A stretch of DNA of 5,596 nt from Planctomycetia bacterium (GCA_005773755.1 SXHE01000697.1:1-5596), one strand, 5' to 3'; shown: positions 1 to 5,580, counted from the stretch's first letter. Numbers and translations are program-made. The notes: generated by a model from the sequence alone, not told the origin.

Positions 1-529
1 CGGCGCACACGAGCACCCCACGCAAGCGCTGCTCGACATCCTGACGATCCGCAAGAAGCTGAAGAAGCTCGACGGGCTAACGGTCGGGCTGGTCGGCGAC
101 ATCGCCCACAGCCGCGTCGCGCGGAGCAACATTCACGCGCTCACCACGCTCGGCGCGAAGGTGATCGTCTGCGGCCCGACCACGCTCGTGCCGTCGTATG
201 TCGCGGAGATGGGCGTCGAGATCGCGGACAAACTCGACGACGTGCTGCCGCGGTGCGACGTGCTGAACCTGCTGCGGGTGCAGTTCGAGCGCCAGCGCAG
301 CGGGCTGTTCCCGTCGATCCGCGAGTACCGGCTGCTGTTCGGGGTGGACGGCGACCGGATGAAGAAGGCAAAGCCGAACGTGCTGCTGCTCGCGCCGGGG
401 CCGATCAACCGCGGGGTCGAGATTTCGCCGGAGGTAGCCGACGGCCCGAACTCCGCGATCCTCGACCAGGTGAGCAACGGCCTCGCGGTGCGCATGGCCG
501 TGCTGAGCGAGTTGAACAAAGCCGCGTGA
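1..529 (+). CDS. pyrB: Aspartate carbamoyltransferase catalytic subunit, 3' part (5' end outside window)
   Basis: This enzyme joins carbamoyl phosphate and L-aspartate to form N-carbamoyl-L-aspartate, the committed cytosolic step of de novo pyrimidine synthesis. The visible 175 residues (first full codon at base 2) are the C-terminal half or more of a family usually about 300-320 aa long. They start inside the conserved HEHPTQALLD motif, whose His and Gln contact carbamoyl phosphate. Then come GDIAHSRVARSN (opening the aspartate-binding domain), LLRVQFERQ, an REY segment with the substrate-binding Arg, APGPINRGVEI, and the usual QVSNGLAVRMAVL tail. The N-terminal STRTR carbamoyl-phosphate motif lies upstream of the window. 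One oddity is APGP where the family normally has HPGP or HPLP. The APGPINRGVEI pattern and the HEHPTQ context favour aspartate over ornithine carbamoyltransferase. No regulatory pyrI follows. The identification is secure. Confidence 0.96.
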   Translation, partial: GAHEHPTQALLDILTIRKKLKKLDGLTVGLVGDIAHSRVARSNIHALTTLGAKVIVCGPTTLVPSYVAEMGVEIADKLDDVLPRCDVLNLLRVQFERQRSGLFPSIREYRLLFGVDGDRMKKAKPNVLLLAPGPINRGVEISPEVADGPNSAILDQVSNGLAVRMAVLSELNKAA

Positions 530-534
530 GGGTC

Positions 535-569
535 GAATAATCCTCACAATCGGCACAACCGGACTATTC
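535..569. promoter_or_regulatory. Imperfect inverted repeat just after pyrB
   Basis: GAATAATCC at 535-543 faces GGACTATTC at 561-569. They pair over 8 of 9 positions (one A-C mismatch) around a 17-nt loop. It begins 6 nt after the pyrB stop codon. The stem is rich in A-T pairs and no T-run follows, so it is a poor intrinsic terminator. It could be a weak 3'-end hairpin, an operator for the next gene, or chance. Confidence 0.3.
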
Positions 570-589
570 CCGCGCGCCGCTCGCTCCGC

Positions 590-595
590 TAAACT
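590..595 (+). promoter_or_regulatory. Possible -10 element upstream of the secreted-protein gene
   Basis: TAAACT (4 of 6 to TATAAT) stands in an otherwise very GC-rich stretch, 64 nt before the ATG at 660. No good -35 is visible about 17 nt upstream. Similar hexamers, TAGACT at 3267 and TAAAGT at 5581, occur in the other intergenic gaps, which gives this one slight extra support. Confidence 0.3.
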
Positions 596-646
596 GTTCG
601 CACCTGATCGCCCGACCGACGGACGGTGTGGGGATCAGTGAGTTTC

Positions 647-652
647 AGGAGG
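647..652 (+). promoter_or_regulatory. Strong Shine-Dalgarno AGGAGG
   Basis: AGGAGG lies 7 nt before the ATG at 660 and fixes the start of the secreted protein. It is the best ribosome-binding site in the window and suggests efficient translation independent of pyrB. Confidence 0.85.
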
Positions 653-659
653 AAGCATC

Positions 660-1166
660 ATGAAGCGGATTCTGTTCGCGGTCGCGGTTGTCGTTCTCAC
701 CGCCTCGGTCGGTCGCGCCGAAGACAAGCCGGCCGTCCCCGCGAAGCCGGCGACCCCGGCCACGCCCGCCGCGACCCCGGCCACTGGCACCCCGGTTGTC
801 GAGTACGCCCCGGCCCAGACCACGCAGCGCCGCGGGCTGTTCGCCCGGCTCCGCGACCGCCGTGGCACGACGACCCTCGGTAACGGTGGCACCATCCCGC
901 TGGCGACCCCGACGACGCCGGCCACGCCGATGCCGATGCCCGGTGCGACGCCGACCCCGATGCCGACGATCAAGCCGGCCACCGGCACCACCACGAGCGG
1001 CAAGGTCGTCCCGGCCACCGGCACCCTGCCCGCCGGCCGCTACACCACCACCGACGGCACCATCGTCCAGGTCGGCGGCACCACGACCAGCGGCTCGCGC
1101 GTCGGCAACAGCATGACGACCGACAGCACCCGCGGCGGCTTCCTGAGCCGGCTCCGCAACCGCTAA
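660..1166 (+). CDS. Small secreted Pro/Thr-rich protein with two Arg-rich RLR motifs, function unknown
   Basis: This 168-aa protein is probably exported. It has a signal peptide with a short basic start (MKR), a hydrophobic core at about residues 4-16 and a likely cleavage site after SVGRA (residue 20). Mature sequence: residues 22-45 are Ala/Thr/Pro repeats. Residues 57-68 are a basic amphipathic block, RRGLFARLRDRR. Residues 70-150 are a Gly/Thr/Pro/Met low-complexity stretch containing GTTTSG twice (109-114 and 140-145). The C terminus, RGGFLSRLRNR (158-168), repeats the basic block. No Cys and no enzymatic motif are present. The start is fixed by a strong Shine-Dalgarno, and a terminator follows, so it may be a single-gene unit placed between pyrB and pyrC. 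An envelope, matrix or polyanion-binding role would fit the composition, but that is inference. I do not recognise a named family. The signal peptide, strong RBS and coherent repeats make it a real gene. Confidence 0.87.
   Translation: MKRILFAVAVVVLTASVGRAEDKPAVPAKPATPATPAATPATGTPVVEYAPAQTTQRRGLFARLRDRRGTTTLGNGGTIPLATPTTPATPMPMPGATPTPMPTIKPATGTTTSGKVVPATGTLPAGRYTTTDGTIVQVGGTTTSGSRVGNSMTTDSTRGGFLSRLRNR
828..863 (+). repeat. First copy of the internal basic motif (RRGLFARLRDRR)
   Basis: This encodes residues 57-68 of the secreted protein. It matches the C-terminal copy at 1131-1163 on the pattern R-x-G-(L/F)-(F/L)-x-R-L-R-x-R. The DNA similarity is strongest around the shared CGGCTCCGC core. 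Confidence 0.75.
1131..1163 (+). repeat. Second copy of the internal basic motif at the extreme C terminus (RGGFLSRLRNR)
   Basis: This encodes residues 158-168, ending directly at the TAA stop. Its placement at the very end of an exported protein suggests a functional tail, but no known sorting signal (for example LPXTG or PEP-CTERM) is present. Confidence 0.75.
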
Positions 1167-1185
1167 GGTTCCCCCGCAGTACCGC

Positions 1186-1225
1186 AACGCCGGGAGCCGC
1201 ACGGTCGTGGCCCCCGGCGTTTCTT
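1186..1225 (+). terminator. Rho-independent terminator after the secreted-protein gene
   Basis: AACGCCGGG (1186-1194) pairs perfectly with CCCGGCGTT (1213-1221). After a single A-C mismatch the stem continues for five more pairs, including one G-U (1196-1200 with 1207-1211), leaving a 6-nt loop. TTTCTT (1220-1225) ends and follows the stem. It starts 20 nt after the stop at 1166 and ends 28 nt before pyrC. Confidence 0.82.
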
Positions 1226-1237
1226 CGCGCACACTCT

Positions 1238-1243
1238 TATCTT
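1238..1243 (+). promoter_or_regulatory. Possible -10 element immediately before pyrC
   Basis: TATCTT (4 of 6 to TATAAT) sits 9 nt before the pyrC ATG, in the short gap after the terminator. If used, transcription would begin at or within a few bases of the ATG, giving a leaderless message. That would fit the absence of a Shine-Dalgarno there. No clear -35 is visible, so this is speculative. Confidence 0.22.
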
Positions 1244-1252
1244 GAGCACCCC

Positions 1253-2575
1253 ATGTCGCTTCCGATCCTGCTTCGCAACGGCCGCGTGATCGACCCGTCG
1301 CGCGACTTCGATGCCCTCACCGACCTGTGGCTCGCGGAGGGCAAGGTGGCCGGCACCGGCGCGCGCCCGGCGTGGGTGAACGGCGACGTCAAGGAACTCG
1401 ATTGCACCGGCCTTATCGTGTCGCCGGGCCTCATCGACATGCACGTTCACCTGCGCGAGCCGGGCCGTGAGGAGGACGAGACCATCGCCACCGGCACCGA
1501 GTGCGCGGTCGCGGGCGGCATCACGTCGGTCGCATGTATGCCCAACACGGAGCCGGCGCTCGACATGCGGATGGCCGCGGAGTTCGTGGTTCATCAGGCC
1601 GAACGCGCCGGCTTCTGCAACGTGTTCCCCATCGGCGCGGTGACGAAGAACCGCGACGGCAAGGAGCTGGCCGAACTCGGCGGGCTGGTCGAGGGCGGGG
1701 CGGTCGCGTTCACCGACGACGGCGCACCGGTGTACTCCGCGGAGATCATGCGGCGCGCGCTCGAGTACTGCAAGATGTTCGACAAGGCGGTGCTCGTTCA
1801 CGCCGAAATCCTCGAACTCACGCAGGGCGGCGTGATGAACGAGGGGCTTGTCAGCACGCAGCTCGGCCTGCGCGGGATGCCGGGCGTGGCCGAAGACATC
1901 ATGATCTATCGCGACATCGTGCTCGCGGAACTGACCGGCGGGAAGGTCCACATCCTGCACGTCTCGACCGCGGGCGGCGTCGACCTGATTCGCCAGGGCC
2001 GTAAGCGCGCGGAGATTCTGAAGCTGTCGGGGAAGCCGTCGTTCTGGATCAGCGGCGAGGCGTGCCCGCACCACTTCATCCTGACCGACGAGGAGATGCG
2101 CCGGTTCGACAGCAACTACAAGATGTCGCCACCGCTGCGCACGGAAGCCGACCGGCTCGCGATCCTCGAAGGGTTGAAGGACGACACGCTGACGGTGCTG
2201 GCAACCGACCACGCCCCGCACGCGCCGGAGAAGAAGGAGCGCGAGTTCGATCAGGCCCCCAACGGTATCCTCGGCCTGGAAACGTTCCTGCCGCTGTGCG
2301 TGACGCACCTGATCGAGCCGGGCCATTTGACGTGGCCCCGGATGCTGGCGAAGATGACGTGCAACCCGGCGGCGGTGCTGGGCATCGACCGCGGCACGCT
2401 GCAACCGGGCCGCCCCGCGGACGTGACCGTGATCGACCCGAAGGCCAAGTGGAAGATCGACAAAACCGAATCGAAGTCGAAGAGCCGCAACACGCCGTTC
2501 CACGGTACCACCGTCACCGGCCGCGCGGTGGCAACGATTGTGGGCGGGGAAGTGAAGATGACCCACATGGGGTGA
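1253..2575 (+). CDS. pyrC: Dihydroorotase, type I, zinc amidohydrolase
   Basis: It catalyses the reversible cyclisation of N-carbamoyl-L-aspartate to L-dihydroorotate, the third cytosolic step of pyrimidine synthesis. At 440 aa it has the usual length for the type I family. Visible motifs: ILLRNGRVIDPS at the N terminus; DMHVHLREPG with zinc ligands H64 and H66 and substrate-binding R68; MPNT with N98; FTDDG with the expected metal-bridging D155; H183 in LVHAE; H236 in HVSTA; catalytic D319 in ATDHAPH, with H323; NPAAVLGI; and the C-terminal GRPADVTVIDP and RNTPFHG segments that complete the small beta domain. All expected ligands are present, so this looks active rather than a dihydroorotase-like pseudo-enzyme. 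The ATG at 1253 is the only sensible start, since no in-frame start codon lies between the terminator and it. No Shine-Dalgarno precedes it. The next gene begins right at its stop. Allantoinase or hydantoinase is less likely given the pyrB neighbour and motif details. Confidence 0.96.
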   Translation: MSLPILLRNGRVIDPSRDFDALTDLWLAEGKVAGTGARPAWVNGDVKELDCTGLIVSPGLIDMHVHLREPGREEDETIATGTECAVAGGITSVACMPNTEPALDMRMAAEFVVHQAERAGFCNVFPIGAVTKNRDGKELAELGGLVEGGAVAFTDDGAPVYSAEIMRRALEYCKMFDKAVLVHAEILELTQGGVMNEGLVSTQLGLRGMPGVAEDIMIYRDIVLAELTGGKVHILHVSTAGGVDLIRQGRKRAEILKLSGKPSFWISGEACPHHFILTDEEMRRFDSNYKMSPPLRTEADRLAILEGLKDDTLTVLATDHAPHAPEKKEREFDQAPNGILGLETFLPLCVTHLIEPGHLTWPRMLAKMTCNPAAVLGIDRGTLQPGRPADVTVIDPKAKWKIDKTESKSKSRNTPFHGTTVTGRAVATIVGGEVKMTHMG

Positions 2576-2576
2576 T
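2569..2576 (+). promoter_or_regulatory. Ribosome-binding site overlapping the pyrC stop codon
   Basis: GGGGTGAT resembles the anti-Shine-Dalgarno complement GAGGTGAT. It includes the pyrC TGA (2573-2575) and lies 3-7 nt before the candidate starts at 2577-2580. This arrangement favours translational coupling of the next gene to pyrC. Confidence 0.5.
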
Positions 2577-2579
2577 GTG

Positions 2580-3263
2580 ATGACGGAAGCGCAGTGGTGC
2601 GCATGCGAAAATGCGCGGGAGTTGCTCCGACACGTCCGCACGGAGCTCAAGGCCCCCGCGACCCCGGTCGGGCAGCGAAAACTCTGGCTGTTCGGGTGCG
2701 CGGGGTGTCGCCTCCACTGGAACGAGTTGACCGACAAGCGTAGTCGGGCGGGTATCGAGTTCGCGGAGCGCATCGCCGACGGCCAGGAGGAACCTGCGAA
2801 GTTTGTGAAGATGTATTTGGACGCGGAGGAGGCCGCGAACAGGATGTTCGGCGGTACATCGGAACAGAACGCAGCTCTGAATGTCCGTTCTCTATTGTGT
2901 CGGCGTACCGCGGACGACGCGGCCGACGCCCCGGGCGCGATGAACACGATCACGACCAAAGCCGCTGGCAAGCATTACCAGTTGTGGCTGGATGAACTCC
3001 GCATTCTGGCCGATCTGCTCCGCGACATTTTTGGCAACCCGTTCCGCCCGGTCGCGTTCGCCCCAGAGTGGCGCACCGACACCGCGATTGCGCTCGCGCG
3101 GACGATGTACGAGACGCGCGAGTTCTCTGCGATGCCGATTCTGGCGGACGCGCTGCAAGACGCGGGCTGCGACAGCGACGACATCCTCAACCACTGCCGC
3201 GACGCGGCGCAGGTTCACGTCCGCGGGTGCTGGGTATGCGATCTGGTGCTGGGGAAGGAGTAG
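2580..3263 (+). CDS. Gemmataceae-type paralogous-family protein, function unknown
   Basis: The product is 227 aa from the ATG at 2580; a GTG at 2577 would add one residue. The opening MTEAQW is what I recall as typical of this family. Two conserved-looking blocks are visible. Residues 32-68 run QRKLWLFGCAGC (C40, C43), then TDKRSR and EFAERIADG. Residues 151-227 run FGNPFRP, a Trp, ALARTMYETREF, MPILADALQDAGCD, a HCR element (H205, C206), and end in RGCWVCDLVLGKE. From memory, very similar proteins occur in many copies in Gemmata and relatives, with no assigned function. No signal peptide or membrane segment is present, so it is probably cytosolic. The conserved Cys and His could bind metal, but the spacing matches no zinc finger I know. 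The middle (about 75-130) is variable-looking and less GC-biased. It is likely co-translated with pyrC, yet nothing ties it to pyrimidine synthesis. Confidence 0.85.
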   Translation: MTEAQWCACENARELLRHVRTELKAPATPVGQRKLWLFGCAGCRLHWNELTDKRSRAGIEFAERIADGQEEPAKFVKMYLDAEEAANRMFGGTSEQNAALNVRSLLCRRTADDAADAPGAMNTITTKAAGKHYQLWLDELRILADLLRDIFGNPFRPVAFAPEWRTDTAIALARTMYETREFSAMPILADALQDAGCDSDDILNHCRDAAQVHVRGCWVCDLVLGKE

Positions 3264-3266
3264 CGG

Positions 3267-3272
3267 TAGACT
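3267..3272 (+). promoter_or_regulatory. Possible -10 element before the small protein/HNH pair
   Basis: TAGACT (4 of 6 to TATAAT) falls in the 27-nt gap before the ATG at 3291. It resembles TAAACT at 590 and TAAAGT at 5581. If it is a promoter, the small gene, the HNH gene and the LRR gene could be expressed apart from pyrC. Confidence 0.25.
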
Positions 3273-3279
3273 GAAATAC

Positions 3280-3284
3280 GGAGG
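3280..3284 (+). promoter_or_regulatory. Shine-Dalgarno GGAGG for the 74-aa gene
   Basis: GGAGG lies 6 nt before the ATG at 3291 and decides that start. The HNH gene that follows has no comparable site, so this is probably the ribosome entry point for the pair. Confidence 0.8.
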
Positions 3285-3290
3285 TGCCGC

Positions 3291-3515
3291 ATGTCTGCCG
3301 TGATCGAAGCCCCGCGCACGATGATCGAATCACTCGCCGCGATGCGCTTCCCGTCGAAAACCGATTCGCTCCTGCAATCCCTCATGGACCGCAACACGAA
3401 CGGCCAGCTCGCGCCCGACGAGCGTGAGGAGCTAGAAGCGCTTTCAGAGTTGAGCGAAACTATCGCCCTCGTTCGCGCACAAGCTCTCAAACTCCTGGGG
3501 CGGACCCCGGTGTGA
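3291..3515 (+). CDS. Small helical protein encoded with the HNH nuclease, function unknown
   Basis: This is a 74-aa acidic, probably all-alpha protein. Residues 1-20 look variable. Residues 24-50 (KTDSLLQSLMDRNTNGQLAP, then DEREELEAL) and 51-69 (a helix ending in VRAQALKLLGR) carry the recognisable pattern: 'LL-x(4-6)-N-x-G-x-L-x-x-x-E-x-x-E-L-x-x-L', then a helix ending 'A-x-A-L'. I recall short proteins with this pattern directly upstream of HNH nucleases in cyanobacteria and planctomycetes, though I cannot verify that here. The gene has a good Shine-Dalgarno and its TGA overlaps the GTG start of the HNH gene (GTGA), so the two are almost certainly co-translated. A partner, chaperone or inhibitor of the nuclease is plausible but unproven. 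No signal peptide, transmembrane segment or DNA-binding helix-turn-helix is evident. Confidence 0.84.
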   Translation: MSAVIEAPRTMIESLAAMRFPSKTDSLLQSLMDRNTNGQLAPDEREELEALSELSETIALVRAQALKLLGRTPV

Positions 3516-3931
3516 GTGCGTCGTGGGCCGAAACGACGCGCCAGGTGATCGCCCGCGCCGCGAGCCGGTGCGAGTACTGCCGGATGCACCAGTCCTTGCA
3601 AGGCGCGACGTTCCACATCGAACACATCAAACCGTCGTCGGCCGGCGGGCCGGATACCGCGGACAACCTCGCGCTCTCCTGTCCGAGTTGCAACCTGGGG
3701 AAGTCCGACCGCGTGAGCGCGCCCGACCCGGAGACGGAACGAGACGTGCCCCTTTTCAACCCGCGGACCGATCGTTGGGCGGAGCACTTCTCGTGGGACG
3801 AAGAATGGCGGATCGTCGGCCTCACGCCGACCGGCCGCGCGGCGGTCGCGGCGCTGAACCTCAACCACCCGCGCCGGCTCCTCATCCGCGAAGCCGAAGA
3901 GTGGTTCAACCTGTTCCCGCCAGAGGACTGA
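3512..3931 (+). CDS. HNH endonuclease of the CxxC...HxxH...CxxCN type
   Basis: This is a 139-aa compact single-domain HNH nuclease. It shows RCEYC (C20, C23), FHIEHIKPSSAGG with the catalytic-type His (H38, after E37), DNLALSC with the middle Asn (N52), and CPSCNLGK (C57, C60, N61, K64). The four Cys would bind one structural zinc, and H38/N52/N61 form the beta-beta-alpha metal active site, so it looks catalytically intact. A C-terminal extension follows: PLFNPRTDRW, HFSW, then VGLTPTGRAAVAALNLN. I recognise this tail as typical of a stand-alone HNH subfamily common in cyanobacteria and planctomycetes. Its substrate is unknown to me. The GTG at 3512 overlaps the upstream stop by 4 bp and lacks its own good ribosome-binding site, implying coupling to the 74-aa gene. 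It has no intein, group-I intron or restriction methylase neighbours, so homing and classic restriction roles are unsupported. Confidence 0.93.
   Translation: MSASWAETTRQVIARAASRCEYCRMHQSLQGATFHIEHIKPSSAGGPDTADNLALSCPSCNLGKSDRVSAPDPETERDVPLFNPRTDRWAEHFSWDEEWRIVGLTPTGRAAVAALNLNHPRRLLIREAEEWFNLFPPED
3922..3927 (+). promoter_or_regulatory. Ribosome-binding site AGAGGA for the LRR gene
   Basis: AGAGGA lies inside the last codons of the HNH gene, 7 nt before the GTG at 3935. It supports that GTG as the true start and indicates translation on the same message. Confidence 0.6.
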
Positions 3932-3934
3932 CCC

Positions 3935-5578
3935 GTGCGCGACGACGAGGCACTGCTGGCGGCCATCACCGCGAACGCGGACGAGGACACGCCGCGGCTG
4001 ATGTACGCCGACTGGTTGGACGAGAACCGGCCGGACCCGCGGCCGTCGCCGGCGCGCGGGCCGAACGCCCGCGCGGAGTTCATCCGCGTACAGTGCCGGC
4101 TCGCGGAGATGACGCCCGATCACCCGGAGTACACCGACCTACGCGACCGGCACCAGGACCTGGCGACGTGGCTCGAAGCGCACGCGAAGGAGAAGCGCGC
4201 CCTGCCCGGCGGGTTGCTGTCAGATTCCGACTCGTATGCCGAGTACGAGCGCGGGTTCGCGAGCAAGGCGATGACCAACTACCGCGACGACCGGCGCAAC
4301 GCCGCCGCGCGCCTGACCGCCGCGCTTCAGAAGGTTGTCGAAACCACCCCGGTGCGGACCCTGCACATCGACAACCTGCGGGTCGCGCAGGTCGCGGAGT
4401 TCCTGCGCCGGCCGGTTGTGGACCAGCTCCGCGCGCTCGCGGTCTCGGTCTTCGACAACGACACCGATGACGTCCGCCAGCTCGCGACCGCGCTCGCGGA
4501 CGCGCCGCATGTTCGGAACCTGCGCGAGCTGCGGCTGTTCCCCGCGCTCACCGACGCCGCGGCCGAGGCGCTCGCGGGGGCGAAATCGTTCGACGGCCTG
4601 CGCGCGCTGAACCTCGACCTCAGCACCGCGTCGCCGGACGCGATCCGCGCGCTGGGCCGGGCCGCGTGGTTCCGCAACCTGCACAAGCTCAAGCTCGATA
4701 CACAACTGAGCGACGAGATGCTGACCGCACTGGCGAAGCTGCCGCCGTTCCCGAACCTGCGCGGCCTCGACCTCGCGGACAACTCGTTCACCGCGGCCGG
4801 TATCGAGCGGCTCGCGCTGTCGAAGGCGTTCCCGAATCTCGTGGAACTGAACCTGGACCGCACCAACTTCGGCCCCGCGGGCGCGGTCGACCTCGCGCGC
4901 GCGAAGTGGAAGCTGGCCGAACTGCACGTTCGCGTGTGCGGGCTGAAGAACGAGGGGATGGTCGCGCTGGCCGGGTCGCCGCTGCTCGCCGGGGTGAAGA
5001 TCGCCGACTTCGCCACCAACGGGATCGGCGCGAAGGGCATGAAGGCGCTGGCCGAGTCGCCACACGCAACGGCGCTCCGCAACCTGGAAATCGGCTACAA
5101 CCCGATCCGGCGCAGCGGGCTGCTCGCGCTCGCCCGCGGCCCGGCGCTGCGGAACCTGACGCGACTCAGCCTCGCGACCTACTACCTCGACAAGCCGCGG
5201 GTCGCGGTGAAGGACGTGACCGAGTTCTTGACGCACCTCGACATGTCCAACCTGCGCGAGCTGGCCCTCGACGGGATGCCGCTCGGTGCGCCCGGCGGGC
5301 ACGCGCTCGCCACCTCGACCACCATCGGCCGGCTCACGCGACTCAGCCTGCCGAACACCGACCTCACGGACGCATCAATGAAGCTGCTCCTCGCGGCCCC
5401 ACACCTTGGCGACCTCGTGGAAGCGGACCTGTGCTCAAATAAGATCGGCGCGTCGGCGGAAGGGCTAAAGAACCCGGCGCAGTGGCCCCGCCTCGGCAAG
5501 TGCAGTCTGTCCGGAAACAAGGTGCCGACGGCGATAAAGGGGAAGCTCACCCGCGCCCGTCGCGGCCTGAGCGCGTGA
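3935..5578 (+). CDS. TIGR02996-domain leucine-rich-repeat protein
   Basis: This 547-aa protein has two parts. Residues 3-53 match the TIGR02996 'repeat-companion' domain: DDEALLAAI, DEDTPRLMYADWLDE, then RAEFIRVQ. That domain is known mainly from Gemmata-type planctomycetes, at the N terminus of repeat proteins. Residues 54-135 are a charged linker rich in Asp, Arg and Glu. From about 140 to the end runs an array of some 15 leucine-rich repeats of 25-27 residues, with strands such as LRELRLF, LRALNLD, LRGLDLADN, LVELNLDRTN, LRNLEIGYN and LTRLSLPNT. The repeat style (L-x-x-L-x-L followed by a helix) resembles ribonuclease-inhibitor-type LRRs, which form protein-binding solenoids. The unit at 408-439 is longer, at 32 residues. 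There is no signal peptide or membrane segment, so it is probably cytosolic. It starts 3 nt after the HNH stop and is likely co-transcribed. Its binding partner cannot be told from sequence. Confidence 0.93.
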   Translation: MRDDEALLAAITANADEDTPRLMYADWLDENRPDPRPSPARGPNARAEFIRVQCRLAEMTPDHPEYTDLRDRHQDLATWLEAHAKEKRALPGGLLSDSDSYAEYERGFASKAMTNYRDDRRNAAARLTAALQKVVETTPVRTLHIDNLRVAQVAEFLRRPVVDQLRALAVSVFDNDTDDVRQLATALADAPHVRNLRELRLFPALTDAAAEALAGAKSFDGLRALNLDLSTASPDAIRALGRAAWFRNLHKLKLDTQLSDEMLTALAKLPPFPNLRGLDLADNSFTAAGIERLALSKAFPNLVELNLDRTNFGPAGAVDLARAKWKLAELHVRVCGLKNEGMVALAGSPLLAGVKIADFATNGIGAKGMKALAESPHATALRNLEIGYNPIRRSGLLALARGPALRNLTRLSLATYYLDKPRVAVKDVTEFLTHLDMSNLRELALDGMPLGAPGGHALATSTTIGRLTRLSLPNTDLTDASMKLLLAAPHLGDLVEADLCSNKIGASAEGLKNPAQWPRLGKCSLSGNKVPTAIKGKLTRARRGLSA

Positions 5579-5580
5579 GG

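Noticed and set aside
741..1000. Tandem-repeat or CRISPR-like array in the GC-rich repetitive stretch
   Set aside because: The repetition is codon-level Ala/Thr/Pro low complexity within a reading frame, with no constant repeats and spacers.
2577..2579. GTG as the start of the paralogous-family gene
   Set aside because: The ATG at 2580 directly follows and gives the MTEAxW opening I recall for this family. The one-residue difference cannot be settled by sequence, but ATG is the simpler choice.
1163..2971. Long open frame of 602 codons on the - strand opposite pyrC
   Set aside because: It is antisense to a clearly identified dihydroorotase. Its Arg/Val/His/Ala-rich translation has no family motif and is typical of the shadow frame of high-GC coding sequence.
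3291..3931. Calling the small/HNH pair an established toxin-antitoxin or restriction system
   Set aside because: The small protein shows no known antitoxin fold or DNA-binding motif, no methylase is nearby, and no described system is recognised. It is kept only as a hypothesis.
3215..4123. Open frame of 302 codons on the - strand across the small, HNH and LRR genes
   Set aside because: It crosses three well-supported + strand genes and is Arg-rich shadow sequence.
3523..4470. Open frame of 315 codons on the + strand overlapping the HNH and LRR genes
   Set aside because: It is an alternative frame whose translation is Arg/Pro/Gly-rich and featureless, while the overlapping frames carry the HNH and TIGR02996 motifs.
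4220..5302. Open frame of 360 codons on the - strand opposite the LRR gene
   Set aside because: The Arg/Gln/Val-rich repeats mirror the LRR codons on the other strand. There is no independent start signal or motif.
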